Under the pieces are notes generated by a model that was not told the DNA's origin, searched no databases, and worked only from the letters and a program-made list of their open reading frames with translations. The position numbers were made by a program, and so were the translations under genes. Positions 4,812-8,695 of a DNA stretch of 8,695 bases are shown here, in pieces (within the stretch, counting starts at the first letter, position 1; every line of letters begins with the position of its first letter). This DNA comes from Phycisphaerales bacterium (GTDB lineage Bacteria; Planctomycetota; Phycisphaerae; Tepidisphaerales; Tepidisphaeraceae). The stretch spans positions 1-8,695 of the forward strand of contig JAQGHP010000338.1 in NCBI GenBank assembly GCA_028288775.1, read 5' to 3'.

Positions 4812-7439
4812 GTGCAGGCACGACTCGGGACAACTTCGTTCACGCAATCGAGGCGCGCATTTCCAATCGCGGGACTCGTGTTGATCCTGACGCTGTTGGT
4901 CTTCACGACCAGCCGGGCGGCGGAGGTTTCGTCAACCCCGGCGAATTCCGCTGCCGCGAGTTCCGGTCCCTCCGCTCCTGCCGTGCAGTGGGCCTTCCAA
5001 CCTGTTCGCGTGGTCGATCCCCCAGCGGTGCAGCCCGCGCAGTGGGTCGCGAATCCGATCGATGCGTTTGTCCTGGCGAAGATGCAGGAGAAAGGTCTGG
5101 AGCCTTCGCCGCCCGCGGGAAAGCGCGAATTGCTGCGGCGAGTGACGTTTGACTTGATTGGATTGCCGCCGACTCCGGAAGAAGTGGAGGCGTTTGTCGC
5201 GGATGAATCCGCGACGGCATATGAGAAGGTGGTGGATCGGCTGCTCGCCTCGCCGCGGTACGGCGAGCGATGGGGCCGGCACTGGCTCGACGTCGTCCGT
5301 TTCGGCGAGAGTCACGGGTACGAGCAAAATCATCTCCGCCCCACCAGTTGGCCCTATCGCGATTACGTCATCCGCGCCTTCAACGACGACAAGCCGTATG
5401 ACCGTTTCGTGACCGAGCAACTGGCCGGCGACGCCGTCGCGAGCGACGACCCGCTGGCCCCCGCGGCTACCGGGTTTCTCGTGGCGGGCGTACACGACAC
5501 CGTGGGCATCGCGACGGTCGAAGGCAGCCGTCAGCAGCGGGCGAATGATTTGGAGGACATCGTCTCCACAACGGGTGCGGCGTTCCTCGGGCTCACCGTC
5601 GGCTGCGCACGGTGCCACGACCACAAATTCGACCCGATCCCCCAGCGCGACTTCTACCGCATGGCGGCGGTCTTCGCGGGCGTTCGCCATGGCGAGCGAC
5701 CGCTGCCGGGCCTGCTCTCCCCGGAACAATCGCGCGACGCCGGGCAGACCGCGGCAAAGACGAATGCGGTCGCGGAGCAACTGAAGGGAATCGACGCTGA
5801 AGCCAAAGCGGTCGCCGACCGCGCGGTGGCGGGAGCTGCGCCGCCGGGCGCGGATCGCAAGCTCCGGCCCGCGGTAAGCGCCGGCCGAAACGTTGAAGTT
5901 TTTGCGCCGGTCGCGGGGAAGTTCGTGCTATTTACCATTCTGTCCACCATCGATGGCAGCGAGCCGTGTCTCGATGAGATGGAGGTATTTGCCGCGGGCG
6001 GCGGCGAGAATCTTGCCCTCGCCTCTGCGGGCGCGAAGGCGACGGCATCTTCGCTGCTGCCGGGTTATGACATTCACCAGATCGCGCATCTGAACGACGG
6101 CAAATATGGGAACGGGGCGAGTTGGATCAGCAATGAGCGCGGTGCGGGGTGGGCGCAGATCGAATTGGCGAAGGTGGCGGAAATCGGGCGGGTGGTGTGG
6201 AGTCGGGACAATTCGGAGCAACCCCGGTTTCGCGATCGGGTGCCGCTGAAATACCGGGTGGAGATTTCGACGGATGGGGCGGCGTGGAAGATGGTGGCGA
6301 GCGGGGAGGATCGGCTCGCCTCCGCCGGGCCGTCGGAGGATCCTTCACGGTTTCTCACCGCGGAAATGCGCGAGCGGCGGCAGACGCTTACGAAAGAACT
6401 GGAGGCGTTGCGGGCGCGATCGGCGGCGCTCGCGACGCCGAGAGCGTACATCGGACAACTCTCGACGCCGGATGAAATTCACCTGCTCAAACGTGGCGAC
6501 GTGATGCAGCCGGGCGAAGTGATGTCGCCGGGCGCGCTGTCGAAAGTTCCCGGCGTTTCGCCCGAGCTTGAGACGGACGGGGCGGCCGGGACGGTGGATG
6601 AGCCGCGAAGGCGGTTGGGGCTGGCGCGGTGGATCTGCCGGGCGGATAACCCGCTGACCGCGCGGGTGATGGTGAACCGGATTTGGCAACACCACTTCGG
6701 CCGGGGCATCGTGAGCACGCCCAGCGATTTTGGCGCGAACGGCGGCGTGCCGTCCCACCCCGAATTGCTCGATTGGCTGGCCAGGGATTTCGTCAATGGG
6801 GGCTGGCGGATCAAGCGCCTTCATCGGCTGATCGTGCTCTCCTCGACCTATCGGCAGGCGAGCAGGATCGAGCCACGACATCAGGCGAAGGACGCGGGCA
6901 ACGTGTACCTCGCGCGCATGCCTCTGCGCCGGCTGGAGGCCGAGGCGATCCGCGACTCGATCCTGGCCACGAGCGGAAAGCTCGATTTGACCATGGGCGG
7001 GCCGGGGTTCCAGCTTTTCAAGTACCGCATCGTCAACGTGGCGATCTACGAGCCGCTGGAAGACCAGGGCCCTGCGACGTGGCGGCGAGCGGTGTACCAG
7101 CAAACCGCGCGATCGATTCACGACGAATTGATGGGCAGCTTCGACGAACCGGAAAGCGCGCAGCGCGCCCCGCGACGGGAAGTGACCACGACACCATTGC
7201 AGGCGCTGACGTTGCTGAATTCCCATTTCGTCGCCGGGCAGGCGGAGTTTTTTGCCGGGCGCGTAAAGGCCCAAGCGGGGAATGACCCGGGCGCGCAGGC
7301 GGATTATGCGTTCCGCCTCGCCTTTGGCCGATCGCCGGAACCTGCCGAACGTGAGACGGCGGTGGAAATCATTCAACGCCGAGGGCTGGGCCTACTGTGC
7401 CGCGGGCTGCTCAATGCCAACGAATTTCTTGAGTATTAG
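4812..7439 (+). CDS. Exported DUF1549-DUF1553 (PSCyt2/PSD1) protein with F5/8C-like middle domain
   Basis: An 875-residue protein. After a signal peptide (basic SRR at 13-15, hydrophobic 17-32, likely cut after SRAA) come residues about 80-300, the DUF1549/PSCyt2 domain. Its landmarks are RVTFDLIGLPPTPEEV (110-125), PRYGERWGRHWLDVVRF (148-164) and CARCHDHKFDPI (265-276), a CxxCH motif suggesting c-type haem attachment. Residues about 357-500 look like a discoidin (F5/8 type C) carbohydrate-binding domain: LDEMEVF (387-393), ASS (412-414), LNDG (427-430), ELAK (451-454) and YRVEISTDGAAW (481-492). Residues about 545-875 are DUF1553/PSD1, with NRIWQHHFGRG (622-632), SDFG (638-641), HPELLDWLA (649-657), LIVLSSTYRQ (673-682) and TTPLQALTLLN (793-803). 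The usual N-terminal PSCyt1 cytochrome domain is absent, as in many shorter members. No DUF1501 partner follows. GTG is the first start after an in-frame TAG at 4800. The function is unproven; a role in extracellular polysaccharide breakdown is often proposed. Confidence 0.88.
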   Translation: MQARLGTTSFTQSRRAFPIAGLVLILTLLVFTTSRAAEVSSTPANSAAASSGPSAPAVQWAFQPVRVVDPPAVQPAQWVANPIDAFVLAKMQEKGLEPSPPAGKRELLRRVTFDLIGLPPTPEEVEAFVADESATAYEKVVDRLLASPRYGERWGRHWLDVVRFGESHGYEQNHLRPTSWPYRDYVIRAFNDDKPYDRFVTEQLAGDAVASDDPLAPAATGFLVAGVHDTVGIATVEGSRQQRANDLEDIVSTTGAAFLGLTVGCARCHDHKFDPIPQRDFYRMAAVFAGVRHGERPLPGLLSPEQSRDAGQTAAKTNAVAEQLKGIDAEAKAVADRAVAGAAPPGADRKLRPAVSAGRNVEVFAPVAGKFVLFTILSTIDGSEPCLDEMEVFAAGGGENLALASAGAKATASSLLPGYDIHQIAHLNDGKYGNGASWISNERGAGWAQIELAKVAEIGRVVWSRDNSEQPRFRDRVPLKYRVEISTDGAAWKMVASGEDRLASAGPSEDPSRFLTAEMRERRQTLTKELEALRARSAALATPRAYIGQLSTPDEIHLLKRGDVMQPGEVMSPGALSKVPGVSPELETDGAAGTVDEPRRRLGLARWICRADNPLTARVMVNRIWQHHFGRGIVSTPSDFGANGGVPSHPELLDWLARDFVNGGWRIKRLHRLIVLSSTYRQASRIEPRHQAKDAGNVYLARMPLRRLEAEAIRDSILATSGKLDLTMGGPGFQLFKYRIVNVAIYEPLEDQGPATWRRAVYQQTARSIHDELMGSFDEPESAQRAPRREVTTTPLQALTLLNSHFVAGQAEFFAGRVKAQAGNDPGAQADYAFRLAFGRSPEPAERETAVEIIQRRGLGLLCRGLLNANEFLEY

Positions 7440-7464
7440 TTGGGCGTGAGCCACAGTAGTTCTT

Positions 7465-7533
7465 GTAGGGCGGGCGTACCCGCCCCACCGTCGGCGTGTG
7501 ATGCCAAGTGGTGGGCGAGTACGCCCACCCTAC
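7465..7533. repeat. REPIN/BIME-like inverted hairpin pair
   Basis: The left unit is GTAG followed by a perfect 7-bp hairpin with a CGTA loop (GGGCGGG/CCCGCCC, 7468-7485; its first G is the last base of GTAG). The right unit is a perfect 8-bp hairpin with an AGTA loop (GGTGGGCG/CGCCCACC, 7510-7529) followed by CTAC at 7530-7533, the complement of GTAG. The units are inverted relative to each other, and 7465-7489 pairs with 7510-7533 apart from one gap and two mismatches. An outer GTAG plus palindrome in inverted pairs is the signature of REP sequences moved by RAYT (TnpA-REP) transposases. It begins 26 bp after the DUF1553 stop and may also end or stabilise that transcript. Confidence 0.6.
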
Positions 7534-7611
7534 TGGTCCAACCGCTCTAATTTGTCGGGTAATTTCAGAGCCGGGCCGTGTCGGGCCGTCGGAGCGAAGC
7601 TCCGTCTGACT

Positions 7612-7742
7612 CCCTCTCCCTCGTACTCGGGGGAGAGGGTTGGGGTGAGGGGCGGAACGTAGAATTGCGGTTGCATTGCGAATGGCGCAACTTCACGCTC
7701 GGCCCCTCACCCTGCCCTCTCCCCCGAGTACGAGGGAGAGGG
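7612..7742. repeat. 131-bp palindromic extragenic repeat, copy 1
   Basis: The outer arms 7612-7653 and 7701-7742 are near-perfect inverted repeats, identical over the first 28 bases. Each arm is also a hairpin in itself: CCCTCTCCC pairs with GGGAGAGGG across a 10-base loop containing GTAC (7612-7639 and 7715-7742). The centre has a further weak stem (AGAATTGCG with CGCAACTTC). No reading frame here looks like protein. A second copy in the same orientation lies at 8533-8664, so this is a dispersed repeat family. It lacks GTAG at its outer edges, unlike the neighbouring REPIN-like element. Confidence 0.8.
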
Positions 7743-7910
7743 TAAGAAGAGCGGGCCTTCGCCCGACCGGCCTGCCCTGAGCGCAGTAAACCCAACGGAA
7801 CATTTGAGGTCGGGCGCACCACTACGGATAACCGTCCTCGAAATAACTTCCGTTTTTCCTAAGAACCCCCGTCCGGCGACGTTTATGTCTTCAGAGAGCC
7901 CTAATCCCGC

Positions 7911-7915
7911 AGGAG
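7911..7915 (+). promoter_or_regulatory. Shine-Dalgarno site deciding the sigma-factor start
   Basis: AGGAG ends five bases before the ATG at 7921. The earlier in-frame ATG at 7885 and TTG at 7804 have no such site, so 7921 is preferred. Confidence 0.6.
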
Positions 7916-7920
7916 ACCGG

Positions 7921-8490
7921 ATGGGTGACAGCCCGGCCCCTGTCGAGCGAAACCGTGACGGGGGGGACTGGATCCGCTCGGCCGTGAGGCAGTATGAGCG
8001 GCAGTTGGTGGCGTACGCCGCCCACCTCGCGGGCGACGCCGAGCGCGGGCGTGACGTCGTGCAGGAAGCGTTCGTGCGCCTCTGCTCGCAGGAGCGCGGC
8101 AAGGTGGGGCCGCACTTGGCGGAGTGGCTGTTCCGGGTCTGCCGGAACCTGGCGATCGACGTGCGGCGGAAGGAGCGTCGGATGCATCTGCTCAGCGAAG
8201 AGCAGTCGGACGTGCTCGGGAGCGCCGAGCCCGAGCCGGGCGATCGCGCCGAGCGCGACGACTCCTTCGCCGCGGTCTCGCGGGCGCTCGTCGGCCTGCC
8301 GCGTAATCAGCAGGAGGTCATCCGCCTCAAGTTCCAGCACAACCTCTCCTACAAGGAGATCAGTGCCGTGACGAACCTGAGCGTGACCAACGTGGGCTTC
8401 CTCATCCACACCGGCCTCAAATCGCTCCGGGCGCATTTGGGTGAGGAGGAGCCGAAGAAAGCGACGCGATTGACAGACTTGAACGAATGA
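7921..8490 (+). CDS. ECF-type RNA polymerase sigma factor
   Basis: A 189-residue sigma-70-family factor of the two-domain extracytoplasmic-function (ECF) type. It directs RNA polymerase to a specific promoter set. Region 2 spans about 22-87: DVVQEAFVRL (45-54) is the core-binding part and WLFRVCRNLAIDVRRKERR (69-87) the -10-recognition part. Region 4 spans about 117-172: LPRNQQEVIRLKFQHNLSYK (126-145), EISAVTNLSVTNVGFLI (146-162) as the helix-turn-helix, then HTGLKSLRAHL. Region 3 is absent, as expected. The linker 93-114 is acidic. The length is normal. By eye its codons end in G or C even more often than in neighbouring genes. ATG 7921 is chosen for its AGGAG; the start at 7885 would add 12 residues. 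No anti-sigma gene is visible. The frame overlapping its stop is cut short by a repeat, and nearly matching repeats flank the gene. Confidence 0.9.
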   Translation: MGDSPAPVERNRDGGDWIRSAVRQYERQLVAYAAHLAGDAERGRDVVQEAFVRLCSQERGKVGPHLAEWLFRVCRNLAIDVRRKERRMHLLSEEQSDVLGSAEPEPGDRAERDDSFAAVSRALVGLPRNQQEVIRLKFQHNLSYKEISAVTNLSVTNVGFLIHTGLKSLRAHLGEEEPKKATRLTDLNE

Positions 8491-8564
8491 ATCCGACGCG
8501 TTCAGGAATTGGTACGCTGTCTTCCCTCCGGTCCCTCTCCCACGTACTCGGGGGAGAGGGTTAG
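8487..8564 (+). pseudogene. Possible 5' remnant of a coupled downstream gene, interrupted by a repeat
   Basis: An ATG at 8487 overlaps the sigma-factor TGA as ATGA, the arrangement typical of a translationally coupled next gene such as an anti-sigma factor. The frame runs only 25 codons, starting MNPTRSGIGTLSSL. From 8533 it is read from the palindromic repeat, and it ends at TAG 8562-8564 inside it. Only about 15 codons precede the repeat, so nothing can be identified. It may equally be a chance ATGA with no gene ever present. Confidence 0.25.
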
Positions 8565-8664
8565 GGTGAGGGGCGGGACGTAGAGTTGCGCTTTCAGTGA
8601 ATGTGACGCAACTTCTCGCTCGGCCCCGCACCCCTGCCCTCTCCCCCGCGTACGATGGAGAGGG
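8533..8664. repeat. 132-bp palindromic extragenic repeat, copy 2
   Basis: This aligns end to end with the copy at 7612-7742 in the same orientation, with scattered substitutions and very few length changes. The arms are 8533-8574 and 8622-8664. The left-arm hairpin (CCCTCTCCC/GGGAGAGGG around a GTAC-containing loop) is intact. The right arm carries changes, for example GATGGAG where copy 1 has GAGGGAG, that weaken pairing and are not matched in the left arm. It begins 42 bp after the sigma-factor stop. The last 31 bases of the window after it hold nothing recognisable. Confidence 0.8.
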
Positions 8665-8695
8665 AGACGTCGCTCAGGAAAGGGAGATACGTTGG

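Larger units (their letters stand above)
7440..7920. other. Repeat-rich non-coding gap
   Basis: This 481-bp stretch separates the DUF1553 gene from the sigma factor. It holds the REPIN-like element and the first 131-bp palindrome, listed separately. It also holds two small perfect hairpins: a 6-bp stem at 7590-7604 (CGGAGC-GAA-GCTCCG) and a 5-bp stem at 7752-7765 (CGGGC-CTTC-GCCCG). Neither has a following T-run, so they are not clear intrinsic terminators. The sigma-factor frame stays open upstream to 7804, but the part before 7921 does not look like protein of that family. No promoter for the sigma gene could be assigned with confidence. Confidence 0.6.

Noticed and set aside
4705..4833. 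N-terminal extension of the TPR protein to 4833
   Set aside because: It would place 43 residues before an intact signal peptide and overlap the divergent gene's start; GGAG supports 4704.
6345..7376. Long open frame (343 codons) on the minus strand opposite the DUF1553 region
   Set aside because: It lies wholly opposite a gene with clear family motifs. Its Arg/Pro/His-rich composition is typical of antisense frames in GC-rich DNA.
7565..7822. Minus-strand open frame of 85 codons over the first palindromic repeat
   Set aside because: Its sequence is largely translation of the palindrome, so it is not evidence of a gene.
7796..7836. GGAAC (7796-7800) and CGTC (7833-7836) as an autoregulated ECF promoter
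   Set aside because: The two elements are 32 bp apart, about twice the spacing used by ECF promoters, and no better -10 sits at 15-17 bp.
7804..7920. N-terminal extension of the sigma factor from TTG 7804 or ATG 7885
   Set aside because: Neither start has a ribosome site and the added residues have no sigma-factor character; ATG 7921 has AGGAG five bases upstream.

Overview
This GC-rich window most likely comes from a planctomycete (Planctomycetota). The main reason is the gene at 4812-7439, which carries the DUF1549 (PSCyt2) and DUF1553 (PSD1) domains that are hugely expanded in Planctomycetota and also common in Verrucomicrobiota. An ECF sigma factor with an 'NVGFLIHTGLKSLR' end to region 4 and a protein-kinase-like gene also fit that lineage. 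Verrucomicrobiota is the main alternative. No tRNA, rRNA, transposase, integrase or CRISPR array was seen.

Layout. (1) 1-63 is the acidic tail of a gene that begins outside the window. (2) 111-590 is a small SET-domain protein. (3) 736-2094 and 2091-3536 form an ATGA-overlapped pair: a protein-kinase-like protein whose N-terminal third resembles the back half of a class I methyltransferase, followed by a multi-membrane-span GT87/DUF2029-type glycosyltransferase. (4) 3537-3855 is a gap between convergent genes holding about eleven copies of a 9-bp motif (ATTGCCCAT), arranged as opposed clusters at roughly one helical turn per copy. (5) 3856-4704 on the minus strand is an exported TPR protein. 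(6) 4812-7439, divergent from it, is the exported DUF1549 / F5-8C-like / DUF1553 protein. (7) 7440-7920 is repeat-rich: a REPIN/BIME-like pair of hairpins with outer GTAG/CTAC, then a 131-bp palindromic repeat. (8) 7921-8490 is an ECF sigma factor. (9) A second copy of the 131-bp repeat at 8533-8664 follows and appears to interrupt a reading frame that starts inside the sigma-factor stop codon.

How the genes may work together. The kinase-like/GT87 pair is probably co-translated and may act in envelope glycan or glycolipid modification; this is inferred from linkage and family only. The TPR and DUF1549/DUF1553 proteins are both exported and diverge from a gap of about 107 bp, so they could share regulation. 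The sigma factor has no recognisable anti-sigma partner inside the window. The most unusual material is non-coding: the phased ATTGCCCAT array, the REPIN-like element, and the paired 131-bp palindromes bracketing the sigma gene.
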